Below are positions 26,030 through 34,462 of a stretch of 64,000 nt of DNA, in pieces. The stretch's first letter is position 1. Every line of letters starts with the position of its first letter. This DNA is from Lysobacter enzymogenes (lineage in GTDB: Bacteria; Pseudomonadota; Gammaproteobacteria; Xanthomonadales; Xanthomonadaceae), in the NCBI RefSeq assembly GCF_023617245.1, contig NZ_CP067396.1, positions 868,001 through 932,000 of the forward strand. Direction: 5' to 3'. Below the pieces are notes generated by a model. It had not been told where the DNA came from and made no database searches. It was given only the letters and a program-made list of their open reading frames with translations. The position numbers and the translations under genes were made by a program.

Positions 26030-27141
26030 GAGTGATCCTGCGCTACCTGTGGGACCTGGGCCTGCGCTTCACCCGTACCCTCGACCTGATGATGCTGGCC
26101 GCGCTGCTCGCGCTGATGGTCATCGGCCTGGCCGTGCTCTACAGCGCCGGCGAACATTCCACCCGCATGGTGTTCGCCCAGGGCTCGCGCTTCGCCGTCG
26201 GCCTGGCCGCGATGTGGGGCCTGTCGCGCATGTCGATCACCCAACTGCGCAACTGGACCCCGGTGATCTACGCCGTGTCGATGATCCCGCTGCTGGCCGT
26301 GCTGGTGATCGGCACCGGCAAGCACGGCCGCCACTGGATCGACCTGAAAGTCTTCTATTTCCAGCCGGCCGAGCTGCTGAAACTGAGCCTGCCGATGATG
26401 GTGGCGTGGTACCTCAACCGCCAGCAACTGCCGCCGAAGTTCCTCAACGTGCTGGTCGCCGGCGTGCTGATCGGCGCGCCGACCGTGCTGATCCTGCTGC
26501 AGCCCGACTTCGGCACCGCGATGCTGGTAGGCATCAGCGGCGCGTTCGCGCTGTACCTCGCCGGCCTGTCGTGGTGGTGGTTCGTCGCCGCGTTCGGCGC
26601 CGTCTCCGCGATCGCCCCGGTCGCCTGGTTCTGGCTGCTGCGCCCGTACCAGAAAGACCGCATCCTGACCTTCCTCAACCCCGAGACCGACCCGCTCGGC
26701 ACCGGCTGGAACATCATCCAGTCCAAGATCGCCATCGGCGCCGGCGGCATGACCGGCAAGGGCTGGCTGCAAGGCTCGCAATCGCACCTCAACTACCTGC
26801 CCGAACACACCACCGACTTCATCTTCGCCGTGCTCAGCGAGGAGTTCGGCTGGGTCGGCGTGATCACCGTGCTGGCCCTGTACCTGTTCGTCGTCGGCCG
26901 CTGCCTGTGGATCGCCGCGGGCGCGCGCGATGGCTACTCGCGATTGATCGCCGGCGCGTTGGGGCTGGCGTTCTTCGTCTACGTGATCGTCAATGGCGGC
27001 ATGATTTCCGGGTTGCTGCCGGTGGTCGGCGTGCCGATGCCGTTGTTGAGCTATGGCGGTACCTCGGCGGTTTCGTTGCTCGCCGGGTTGGGGGTGGTCA
27101 TGGCCGTACGCGCTCATAAACCGGTGCACGGCGGCCGCTAA
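26026..27141 (+). CDS. rodA: Peptidoglycan glycosyltransferase RodA (SEDS family)
   Basis: This 371-aa SEDS protein polymerises lipid II into glycan strands and pairs with PBP2. It has about ten transmembrane segments and the conserved ARHWID-like HGRHWIDL motif (about 103-110), YQKDRILTFLNPE (about 208-220), and the NYLPEHTTDFIFAVLSEEFGWVG signature (key H-T-D-F at about 260-266). The C-terminal GVPMPLLSYGGTS motif is intact. Start is GTG at 26026, overlapping the mrdA stop (GTGA); a second in-frame GTG lies two codons later. No terminator is obvious after it. Confidence 0.96.
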   Translation: MRVILRYLWDLGLRFTRTLDLMMLAALLALMVIGLAVLYSAGEHSTRMVFAQGSRFAVGLAAMWGLSRMSITQLRNWTPVIYAVSMIPLLAVLVIGTGKHGRHWIDLKVFYFQPAELLKLSLPMMVAWYLNRQQLPPKFLNVLVAGVLIGAPTVLILLQPDFGTAMLVGISGAFALYLAGLSWWWFVAAFGAVSAIAPVAWFWLLRPYQKDRILTFLNPETDPLGTGWNIIQSKIAIGAGGMTGKGWLQGSQSHLNYLPEHTTDFIFAVLSEEFGWVGVITVLALYLFVVGRCLWIAAGARDGYSRLIAGALGLAFFVYVIVNGGMISGLLPVVGVPMPLLSYGGTSAVSLLAGLGVVMAVRAHKPVHGGR

Positions 27142-27153
27142 TCCGCATGGCCT

Positions 27154-27215
27154 CCCTGTAGGAGCGGCGTCCCACGGGGATTACCTTCGGTCACAAGCCG
27201 CGACCGCGAACCCGC
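27154..27215. repeat. Intergenic palindromic repeat, GTAGGAGCGGCG family (family B)
   Basis: CTGTAGGAGCGGCG and AAGCCGCGACCGCGAA arms are split by an unrelated 25-bp insert (CCCACGGGGATTACC...), so this is an interrupted copy of family B. Intact copies are at 57477-57632 and 58654-58744. Confidence 0.65.
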
Positions 27216-27257
27216 AAGAACGACGCAACCCCAACCGCCCACTGCAAGGAGCAACCG

Positions 27258-27680
27258 ATGGGCTGCGACATCGACCTGTACGCCGAGCGCCGGGACAACG
27301 AAGGTCTTTATCGTCCACTGAGCACCTCAGGACTGTTGAGCCACCGCAACTACTGGCGCTTCAGCTTCCTCGCCGGCATCCGCAACTCCTTCAACGTCGT
27401 CCCGATCAGCGAGCCGCGCGGCTTGCCCGTCGACGTCAGCCGCGAAATCGCCGCCGCCTGCGAGCGCCAGGAAGGCGACGCGGTGGCGCAGTCGTGGTTG
27501 AGCCTGGAAGAACTGCTGGCGTTCGACTACGACGCCCCACTGCGCTTTCGCGAAGGCGGCCGCGGCGACAACTGCACCGAGGCCACCTATCGCGAATTCC
27601 TGGACGCGGACTTCGTGAGCGAGTTGCGCGAACTACAGGCCCTGGGCGCCGAGCGCATCGTCTTCTGGTTCGACGGCTGA
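27258..27680 (+). CDS. Hypothetical protein of the MGCDI(D/H)LY type
   Basis: This 140-aa soluble protein opens with MGCDIDLYAERRDNEGLYRPL and contains NYWRFSFLAGIRNSF (about 32-46), a pattern I associate with a family of small uncharacterised proteins found in phages and actinobacteria that begin MGCDIHxY. No catalytic site is known. A GGAGC Shine-Dalgarno lies 8 bp before the ATG. It is flanked on both sides by repeat-family-B copies, suggesting an independently acquired unit. Function unknown. Confidence 0.7.
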   Translation: MGCDIDLYAERRDNEGLYRPLSTSGLLSHRNYWRFSFLAGIRNSFNVVPISEPRGLPVDVSREIAAACERQEGDAVAQSWLSLEELLAFDYDAPLRFREGGRGDNCTEATYREFLDADFVSELRELQALGAERIVFWFDG

Positions 27681-27694
27681 GCCGCGCCCGAAGC

Positions 27695-27730
27695 TCCCTG
27701 CAGGAGCGGCGTCAGCCGCGACCGCGAACC
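27695..27730. repeat. Repeat family B copy
   Basis: CTGCAGGAGCGGCGTCAGCC followed by GCGACCGCGAACCG, directly after the preceding gene. The rest of 27731-28140 shows no gene I can support; open frames on both strands overlap but lack homology or ribosome-binding sites. Confidence 0.65.
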
Positions 27731-28140
27731 GCGCCGCCCTGCGTGAGTCCGATCCAGACGATACGTCCAGGCCGGATGCCAAAGCGCGTCCCGACATCCT
27801 GGCTTCCCGTTCGCCTTGCCTGCGCATAGGCTCATCGGTCGCGGCGGCTCTGCCGAGCCCTTCATCGGACAGCGCATCGCCCGCCAGCCGCCGTGCTGAT
27901 TGGGGATGATCCTGGCAGAAGCGCGCATTCACCGACGACTCGCTCCAGCTTTGCGTGGAGACCAATTCGTTTGCTCGCTCGATCAAGCGACGCTCGGTTT
28001 CGCCGGTTCCCCATTCGTCTCTGTCGCCGCTTGCGCAGGCCCGTCCCGACCGGGGAAGATCGGCAGACGGCAAGCGCCGCGGATGCGGCGCCTGGACGAA
28101 CGCAACCCCATCGAACCGAGCCGGCAACCCACCCACCGTC

Positions 28141-28437
28141 ATGAACCAGATCGGCAGCTTCGCCCTGTTCGCCATGTTCTGGCTGGTTTGTGGCGCCTTG
28201 TTGTTCGCCGAAGGCAAACCGCCGCTGGCGATCCTGGCCGGCCTGGTCTTCATGACGCTGCCCTATTTCGCCTCGAAATGGGTGCAGGACCGCCACGCCG
28301 CCAGGGCTGCGGCCGCGCGCAAGACCGCTGGCCGGGCGAGCGGCCTCGCTGGCTCGCTGGTGCGCGACATCGGCATCGCAGCGCTGGCAGGGGCGGCCTG
28401 CCTCGGGCTGGCCTTGTGGGCGTTGCTGGGGTTCTGA
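28141..28437 (+). CDS. Small membrane protein of unknown function
   Basis: The 98-aa product has two hydrophobic segments near the N-terminus (about 7-23 and 29-45), a basic stretch with RHAARAAAARK (about 51-61), and a third hydrophobic segment at the C-terminus (about 76-97). No family is recognised. Start at 28141 is chosen because hydrophobic coding begins there; the frame is open for 62 more codons upstream without recognisable content. A competing minus-strand frame covers part of the region but shows no such pattern. Confidence 0.5.
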   Translation: MNQIGSFALFAMFWLVCGALLFAEGKPPLAILAGLVFMTLPYFASKWVQDRHAARAAAARKTAGRASGLAGSLVRDIGIAALAGAACLGLALWALLGF

Positions 28438-28568
28438 CCTGCGCGTCCGTGTTTCACCGCACCCGGGATGTCGCGCCGATGTCCCCCGCCGAAAGGTAGA
28501 TTCCGCCGGCCGAGGAATGGCTACCATCGGCTCGCCCACTCCCGGGCAAACCAAGGATGCAGGACGCA

Positions 28569-29678
28569 ATGGACTACAAAGCCATCAAAACTTTGGCTTT
28601 CATGGCGGGCATGATGCCGAGTATCGCTGCCGCGAGCGGGTACACCTTGCAGCCGCTTTCCACGACCCCGGTCAACGGCGCGGCCACGTCGGTCGTCGTC
28701 GAGGATTTCAACGCGGACGGGCGCAAGGACGTCGCCGTGCTGTCGACGTACAACCGCCAATACCACTACATCAGCGTGTTTCTGCAGAACGCAAGCGGCG
28801 GCCTGTCGAGCCCGACGGTGCATACCTTCGATCCGGCTCGCGCGCGGGCGCTCGCGACGACCGATCTGAACCACGACGGCATCAAGGATTTCGTCGTCGC
28901 CCATGCGGAAGGCGTGACCTTGCTGACGGCGAACGGCTCGGGCGGGTTCGCGGCGCACACGCAGGCCGGCCAGTCGTGGAACCTGGAGTTGGCCGTCGCC
29001 GATTTCGACCATGACGGCAATGTCGATGTGGCCAACATCGACGATGTGTCGAATGTCATGGTGCTGTTCGGCGATGGCCTGGGCGGGGTCGCTCGAAGCA
29101 GCCAATTCGCCGGCACTGGAACTGCGGGAATCGACTTCCAGGCGGGCGATCTGAACGGCGACGGCTGGTCGGACCTGGCGTTCACCGACGGCAGCAACGG
29201 CGTGTACGTCGCCTACAACGATGCGAGCGGAGGTTTTCTGCCGCCGTCGGAACTGTCCGACCGGCCGGCCAACAATCTGGTGGCCGCCGATATCGACGGC
29301 AGCGGAAACACCGACCTGGCCGCTACCGGTTCCACGTCTGCCAATCCCAAGAGCGTTTTCCTGTTCTTTCAGCGCACATCGGGGCAGTTGTACCTGGACC
29401 ACACGCTGCCGACCAACGGGACCTTCGGCGCCGTGTCCGCGGCGGACCTGGACCGGGATGGAAAGACCGACCTCTTCGCCGCGCCGTTTGGTGGAAACGC
29501 TTTGGAGTATTACCTGCAATCCAGCCCGATGGCCTGGGTGAAGAAAACGGTCGCCACCCCCGACAGCGGATACGACCTCGCGGCCGGCGACATCGATGGC
29601 GACGGGTGCACGGATGTCGCGATCGCGGACTATTACCAGGATCTCGTATTGCTCAAGGGTCACGATTGCGCCCTGTAA
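28569..29678 (+). CDS. Secreted FG-GAP/VCBS repeat protein, predicted seven-bladed beta-propeller
   Basis: This 369-aa protein has a signal peptide (cleavage likely after AAA at about 20-22) and seven evenly spaced calcium-binding loops of the D-x-D/N-x-D-G-x-x-D-hydrophobic type: DFNADGRKDVAV, DLNHDGIKDFVV, DFDHDGNVDVAN, DLNGDGWSDLAF, DIDGSGNTDLAA, DLDRDGKTDLFA and DIDGDGCTDVAI. Seven such repeats fit an integrin-like beta-propeller. Similar proteins are exported and often bind other proteins or surfaces. An in-frame ATG 12 bp upstream is possible, but AGGA sits better before 28569. Base composition is visibly lower in G+C than in neighbouring genes. A strong terminator follows. Confidence 0.82.
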   Translation: MDYKAIKTLAFMAGMMPSIAAASGYTLQPLSTTPVNGAATSVVVEDFNADGRKDVAVLSTYNRQYHYISVFLQNASGGLSSPTVHTFDPARARALATTDLNHDGIKDFVVAHAEGVTLLTANGSGGFAAHTQAGQSWNLELAVADFDHDGNVDVANIDDVSNVMVLFGDGLGGVARSSQFAGTGTAGIDFQAGDLNGDGWSDLAFTDGSNGVYVAYNDASGGFLPPSELSDRPANNLVAADIDGSGNTDLAATGSTSANPKSVFLFFQRTSGQLYLDHTLPTNGTFGAVSAADLDRDGKTDLFAAPFGGNALEYYLQSSPMAWVKKTVATPDSGYDLAAGDIDGDGCTDVAIADYYQDLVLLKGHDCAL

Positions 29679-29693
29679 GGCGGTTCTCCGTCG

Positions 29694-29726
29694 CGCCAAG
29701 CCGGTACAGTTTCCGGCTTGGCGTTT
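29694..29726 (+). terminator. Rho-independent terminator after the FG-GAP gene
   Basis: An 11-bp perfect stem, CGCCAAGCCGG and CCGGCTTGGCG, around an 8-nt loop is followed by TTT. It lies 16 bp after the stop codon. Confidence 0.8.
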
Positions 29727-29785
29727 CTGCGGTTAACGCGCAATTGCCGCAGAAACCGTTTGCACTGCCAAGAATATCTCGGCTG

Positions 29786-29818
29786 CGGTCTGTGAGCCTG
29801 TCGAGTTCTCACAGACCG
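29786..29818. repeat. Perfect inverted repeat upstream of the PTP-like gene
   Basis: CGGTCTGTGAG and CTCACAGACCG, 11 bp each, separated by 11 nt, 30 bp before the next start codon. It may be a second terminator (TT follows), an operator, or an mRNA hairpin. Confidence 0.6.
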
Positions 29819-29847
29819 TTCCATGGCCCGACTCAGTTGCGTATCTC

Positions 29848-30324
29848 ATGAAAGAAGACCGCCTCAAAACCAAAGAAAAGCGAGAGAAGAACTGGAAGCT
29901 GCTCTATCTCCGGTCGGAAAAGCTCGCGCGCGCCAAGCAACTCGGCATCGACTACCCGAACCCATCGAGCCAGCACGAGATCGAGGACGACGAACCCCTC
30001 AACGTCCTCTTCATCTGTAGCCGCAACCAATGGCGTAGCCCGACGGCTGAAGCCGTGTGGCGTAATCACCCGGACCTGCGCGCTCGATCCGCCGGCACCA
30101 GTCCCAACGCGCGCCGGCGCGTGTCCGCCGACGACATCCGTTGGGCCCACGCCATCTTCGTCATGGAAAACAAGCATCGGTCCAGGCTGCAGGCCGAGTT
30201 CGGCCGCGTCGTCGCCAACAAGCCCGTGCATGTGCTCGATATCCCGGACGAGTATCAGTACATGGACCCGGAGCTGATCGATCTGCTCAAGGCCTCGGTC
30301 GGCTCGATCCTCGGGCTACCGTAG
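29848..30324 (+). CDS. Low-molecular-weight protein-tyrosine-phosphatase-like protein
   Basis: This 158-aa protein has a Lys/Arg/Glu-rich N-terminal extension (about 1-50) followed by a small LMW-PTP-like domain. The P-loop VLFICSRNQWRSPTAE (about 53-68) has the Cys-x5-Arg signature (Cys57, Arg63), and the C-terminal LDIPDEYQYMDPELIDLL (about 129-146) holds the DxPD general-acid region. The domain is about 105 aa, shorter than canonical LMW-PTPs (about 150 aa), so it belongs to a compact branch. Substrate may be phosphotyrosine or another phospho-group. It stands alone, with a hairpin upstream. The basic extension could bind nucleic acid or a partner; this is inference. Confidence 0.8.
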   Translation: MKEDRLKTKEKREKNWKLLYLRSEKLARAKQLGIDYPNPSSQHEIEDDEPLNVLFICSRNQWRSPTAEAVWRNHPDLRARSAGTSPNARRRVSADDIRWAHAIFVMENKHRSRLQAEFGRVVANKPVHVLDIPDEYQYMDPELIDLLKASVGSILGLP

Positions 30325-30401
30325 GCTCTTGCCTTCGACTCTGGTGCTGGCCGTCTCCGCGTTCGCCCGCGCCTGCGCAAGCACCGTTCGAGGCGAGCAT
30401 C

Positions 30402-32582
30402 TCACCCGCCGCGCCCAGGCCCGCGCTCCGTCGTGAACTTCACGGCCCGTTTCGCAACGCCTCCGCTCCACTGGGTTTGCACCATCAACTCGTGACGCCC
30501 CTCGGCGGGCGCGTCGAGCCAGCGCTCGCGGCCGTGCCCGATCTGGACGCCGTCGAGCCACCACGTCAGCCTATCGTCGGGCAGCGGCTGGCCGGCGCTG
30601 TCGGTGAGGTTGCCTTGCAGCTGCATCGGACGGCCGACACGGAACGTCCTGCCGCTGGACGGGCTGACGATGGCCAGCACCGGCTCGCGCTCGGGCAGGT
30701 CCACGTCGACCGGTTCGGATTCGCCGGAGTGGAAGCCGTCGTGCGCGATCAGTCGGACCTGGATGCGATTCGCCGGCAGGCCTTGCAGCGGCAGGCGTGC
30801 CTGGTTGCCGCGCAAGCCGACAGACAAGCCATGCCATGCGTCCTTGTTGTCGCGGCGCCATTGCGCCCAGACGTCCTTGATGTCCGCAGCATCGAGCTTC
30901 CATTCCAGCGCGAGTTCCTGCTCGCCGCTCACCTTCACTGCCACATGCGTAAAGCGCGGCGGCTGCGCGCTAGCCTTGCGACTCCAGCTCTGCTTGTCCG
31001 GCCCATCGATCCGCAGCGACGCACCCGGCGCTACGTTGCGCAGATAGGCCCGAAACGCGAACGGCGGCGCGTCTTTGTCGCGATGGTCATGGCCGCCGCC
31101 GCAGCAACATCCGCCGCCTTGGGGTTCGCGCCGCATCAGTACCGCGCGCGACAGCACGCCGCCGTGCTCGTCCAGCAGTTGCGCGCTCCATTGGGTCGGC
31201 ACGCCCAGCGCGGGCGCGGCCACCTCGATGCGCGCGACGGATTCGACTTCGATGCGTCCATTCTCCAGCACCCGGCCCTGCACGGAGATCACCGGCGTCA
31301 TGCGCCATTCTGGGCCTTGGTAGCGCCACGGCGGGTCGGGCCACCACAGGTGTTCGAGGTTGAACGGCCGCTCCAGCGGCGGCACCAAGGGGAAATCCGG
31401 CGGCAACCACTCCGGCGCCAGCCGCGGATGGCTGAGTAGGCGACGATGCTGGTACAGCGACATCCAGCGTGGCCGGCAATAGCTCATGTAGTCGGAGATG
31501 AGCTGGGGGTCGTGGATCGTGCCGTCGCGGATGTCCAGGCCGAATTCGCCGATCGAGGCCGACGCGTACGGCTCATAGGTCGGATAGTCGGCATCGGTGT
31601 CGCCGGCGGCGCCGCACGGGGTGTGCTGGAAACCGTAGCCGTGCCCGGTTTCGTGCAGGAAGGTCTGCTCGTTGCCGACCGCGGCTGCGCCCAGTCCGTC
31701 GTCGCCGCAGCCGGGCACGCCCAGCGGTATGCCGGCCGGCAACAGGCCGTAGTACACGACGTCGTCGCGATTGCCGTCGTTGTCGCGCAACAGCGACATT
31801 TCGTCGAGCAGGTCGTTCCAGTTGTCCGAGCACTTTCCCGGCGCGACGCGCGCGTCGTCCAGCGGCTTGGACCAGGTCATGTTCGCGCAGACCGCGAACG
31901 AGCCGATGGCCTGCACCGGCATCGCCGCCAGCGCGGTCGCCGCGGTGCTTTGCAGATCCGCGAGCGTCGGCGCCGCCAAGGTTAATCGCGTCACCGGCGC
32001 GTTCGGCGTCGCCGGCGCCGAGGTGCTGTCGCCGTCGTAGGCGACCAGAATCCCGCGCACGCGCAGCGTTTGCACGAGGCGTACGCTGACTTCCACCGAC
32101 TTCTCGCTGCCGTCGTGGCCGGTCAGGCGCGCGGTCAGGCGCAGCGTTCCGTACAACTCGTTGGCCGGTATCACGAAGTTCAGGCTGCGGCCGAGGTCGC
32201 CGCGCTCGGTGCGGTAAACGGGCAGCTGTTCAGCGCTGACCGGGCCGCCTTGCGGCGTGTGGGTGCCGACCGGCTCGTAGTCGCGCAAGCGATTCCGGCG
32301 CGACACCTCCAGCGTCCCGGTGACGTTGACGATATTGCCCAACAAGCCCGAGCGCACATACACGCGCACCCATGCGGCCTTGAACGCCACCAGTTGCACC
32401 GAGTTGTCGGCGCCGCGGTCGGCCGCATCGGTCAGGTGCTCGTTCGCACGGTAATACTGGATGGCTTGGGTGACTTCGATACCGCTCACCCGCGCCGACC
32501 ACAGGCGATAGCGGTCGACGAAGGATTCCTGCCACGCGCGTTGGATGCCGGTGGCGATCTGGTCGAGCAGACGGGGAGGCAT
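30402..32582 (-). CDS. Metzincin-like zinc metallopeptidase without a signal peptide
   Basis: The 726-aa protein carries HETGHGYGFQH at 310-320, an exact HExxHxxGxxH metzincin signature (zinc ligands His310, His314, His320; catalytic Glu311), followed by DYMSY with a Met at 366 placed as the Met-turn. Residues 60-200 and 430-480, plus the C-terminal part (about 510-725), are beta-rich and Ig-like. A cluster GGGCCCGGGHDH at 489-500 could bind metal. No export signal is seen, so secretion, if any, would use another route. Start ATG at 32582 is chosen because AAAGGA precedes it; the frame is open 32 codons further. No exact family could be named; M66-like or another metzincin clan member is possible. 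Confidence 0.75.
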   Translation of the reverse strand: MPPRLLDQIATGIQRAWQESFVDRYRLWSARVSGIEVTQAIQYYRANEHLTDAADRGADNSVQLVAFKAAWVRVYVRSGLLGNIVNVTGTLEVSRRNRLRDYEPVGTHTPQGGPVSAEQLPVYRTERGDLGRSLNFVIPANELYGTLRLTARLTGHDGSEKSVEVSVRLVQTLRVRGILVAYDGDSTSAPATPNAPVTRLTLAAPTLADLQSTAATALAAMPVQAIGSFAVCANMTWSKPLDDARVAPGKCSDNWNDLLDEMSLLRDNDGNRDDVVYYGLLPAGIPLGVPGCGDDGLGAAAVGNEQTFLHETGHGYGFQHTPCGAAGDTDADYPTYEPYASASIGEFGLDIRDGTIHDPQLISDYMSYCRPRWMSLYQHRRLLSHPRLAPEWLPPDFPLVPPLERPFNLEHLWWPDPPWRYQGPEWRMTPVISVQGRVLENGRIEVESVARIEVAAPALGVPTQWSAQLLDEHGGVLSRAVLMRREPQGGGCCCGGGHDHRDKDAPPFAFRAYLRNVAPGASLRIDGPDKQSWSRKASAQPPRFTHVAVKVSGEQELALEWKLDAADIKDVWAQWRRDNKDAWHGLSVGLRGNQARLPLQGLPANRIQVRLIAHDGFHSGESEPVDVDLPEREPVLAIVSPSSGRTFRVGRPMQLQGNLTDSAGQPLPDDRLTWWLDGVQIGHGRERWLDAPAEGRHELMVQTQWSGGVAKRAVKFTTERGPGRGG

Positions 32583-32764
32583 GGCAAGGTCCTTTTGCGG
32601 GATGCAGGTGACGCCACTGGGTACAACGCGGGCATTCCGGCCTACCGGACATCCGGCAGGCGTGCAACGCTGCAACACCGCCGCGGCGAAACAGGAGGCG
32701 CAGCGGACTTGCGCAAGTCCATCGCGCCTCCTGTTTCGCGTTGTCGTTGAACGGGCTAACGGCC

Positions 32765-33103
32765 TTACTTGCTCTCGACCGCGGCGACCGGCCGCTCAGC
32801 CTTCGCCAACTCCTCCACGACCGCCGGCCAGGCCGAGTCCTGCGGATACAGCGCCGAGCGCAGATACGCCCAGCTCAGCCGTTGCATATCGGCCAGACGC
32901 TGCGGATCTTCGTCCGTCGTTTCCTTCGCGTCGTAGCCGCTGATGCCGCCGTACAGATGCTCGGCGCCGAACACGGTCAACAGCGTCTTCGGCGCCGGGC
33001 GCAAGCGGTAGGCGTCGGCGCGCCAGTCTCGCCGCTCCAAGAAGAACGGGTGGAAATCCTTGTCGCCGGCGACGACCAGCATGGGGCGGGTTGAAGCACC
33101 ACG
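32765..33103 (-). pseudogene. C-terminal remnant of an alpha/beta hydrolase gene
   Basis: An open frame of about 112 codons encodes TRPMLVVAGDKDFHPFF, then AEHLYGGISGYDAKETTDEDP and AYLRSALYPQDSAWP, which is the last third of a dienelactone-hydrolase-like family. It contains the acid (GDKD) and histidine (AEH) of the catalytic triad, but the nucleophile-serine half is missing. Upstream codons in the same frame, and other frames nearby, show no further homology, so the 5' part has been lost by deletion or rearrangement. An ATG at 33082 could still express a fragment. Confidence 0.65.
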
Positions 33104-33321
33104 GCCGGCCGGTACGGCGGCGTTGCGTCTCGGTGCCGTAGCGGTCGCTTGGGGGCGGTAGTCCGTTTCAGCGAGCGCCGCACGCCATCGCGGCTGCGCG
33201 CGTTGCCGCTGGCCCGGCCCTGCGGCCGCTGGCCCCCCGATTCCCCCACTCGACAGATAAGTCCCGCGCCGTGGGCGCCCCGGCGATAGCGTGCGATGGC
33301 ATTCCCATCGAGGCTCCGCCC

Positions 33322-33666
33322 ATGCTGACGCCGAGCGATTTCATCCAGGCCCTGCGGCCGGCTTTCATCGTCTATGCGTTGGCCATGGCCTCGACCGGCG
33401 CGGCGCTGCGGTTCGCGCCGGACGATGCGCGGCAGTCGCGGGCGCGCACGCCCGCGGCGCTGCATCTGGTCGAAACCATGCCGTTGTCGCTGGCCGCTGC
33501 GTTCGACCAGCAGCGCGCTGCGACGGCAGCGCGGACGGGCGGGCGGCTGCCGGCCGGGTTCCGCGTCCACGCAGGCAACTGCGCCGCGTCGGCCACCGAG
33601 GTCTTGCCCGCGCAGGCGGCCGCTCACGGCGCATTCGTGGCCGGCGCGTTGGCCGGCCTGCCTTGA
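33322..33666 (+). CDS. Hypothetical protein, doubtful
   Basis: A possible 114-aa product starts MLTPSDFIQALRPAF with a GAGG sequence 8-11 bp upstream, then has a weakly hydrophobic stretch and an Ala-rich tail. No family is recognised. It lies next to the truncated hydrolase and could itself be remnant or chance coding in G+C-rich DNA. Confidence 0.3.
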   Translation: MLTPSDFIQALRPAFIVYALAMASTGAALRFAPDDARQSRARTPAALHLVETMPLSLAAAFDQQRAATAARTGGRLPAGFRVHAGNCAASATEVLPAQAAAHGAFVAGALAGLP

Positions 33667-33699
33667 CCGTCGCCGGGAGGCGCGCGCCGCCGCTGCGGA

Positions 33700-34197
33700 T
33701 CAGTAGCCGCCGCGGCCGAGGAAGCTCGATCCGATCGTGCACTGCTTGCCGCAGGAGTTGCACTTGCTCTCGGCCGCCTTGAACGTGGCTTTCTCGCTGT
33801 CCGACAGCTTGGCGACCTCTTCGCCGAACTCCTTGGAACCGACGCGCGCGCGGTGCATCAGGCGCTCGGTGACCGGAGTGGCCTCCATCGCCAGTTCGTA
33901 CATGCCGTCGCAATGCTTGTAGCAGAAGCCGTCGTGCACCGAGACGGTTTCGCGCGCGCCGACCACGCCGGCCTTGATCATGAGGTCCTTGCAACTCCTC
34001 GACGCCTCGGAAAGGTAGCTGTTCATGGCGCAATAGCCGTCCTTGCAACTCATGCCGACATCGCATTGGGCGATGGTGTTGGCGTCTTCGCCGCAGGCGC
34101 CGCCGAGTTGGCGGGTGACTTTGTTCTTGGCGGCCGCGTCGGCGGCCAGCAGGGCGGCGATCAGGAAAGCGCAAAAGGCGAGAGTGCGTCGGCTCAT
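33700..34197 (-). CDS. Cys-rich secreted protein
   Basis: This 165-aa protein has a clear signal peptide (hydrophobic core at about 5-20, cleavage after AAA near 23). The mature part contains about eleven Cys: CGEDANTIAQC, MSCKDGYC, SC, FCYKHC, and KCNSCGKQC near the C-terminus. These probably form disulfides in the periplasm or medium. The C-terminal CNSCGKQC resembles a small knot. No family is recognised. A start at 34197 follows a GGAG motif. Neighbouring genes give no clue. Confidence 0.75.
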   Translation of the reverse strand: MSRRTLAFCAFLIAALLAADAAAKNKVTRQLGGACGEDANTIAQCDVGMSCKDGYCAMNSYLSEASRSCKDLMIKAGVVGARETVSVHDGFCYKHCDGMYELAMEATPVTERLMHRARVGSKEFGEEVAKLSDSEKATFKAAESKCNSCGKQCTIGSSFLGRGGY

Positions 34198-34462
34198 GGT
34201 CTGCTCCGTGGAGGAAAAGACGGACGGCGCGCGCCGCGACTGCGGCTTGGGGGACGACGGCGCTTGCGCGCGGGGACTGGCCTTGCGATGGACGGCGGCA
34301 GGCGCCGCCGTCGCCGCGATCTTAGGAGTGCGGCGACCGCGGCGAGTGTGATTGGCGTTGCATCGTGAGGGGCGGTGAGGCGGCCGCGCGCCGCGGGCTC
34401 CGGCGGCGCGCGCTTTTCGCTAAGCTGGCCGCCAGCGCCCGCACGGAGGCCTTCGCGCCGCC

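Noticed and set aside
27900..28499. A 199-aa plus-strand gene spanning the small membrane protein
   Set aside because: The frame has no hydrophobic or conserved pattern, while the 28141 start in the neighbouring frame gives a coherent membrane protein.
33271..33782. Other overlapping frames in 33.2-33.8 kb as genes
   Set aside because: Three frames are open on both strands with no homology, signal peptide or ribosome-binding site; only the 33322 start was kept, with low confidence.
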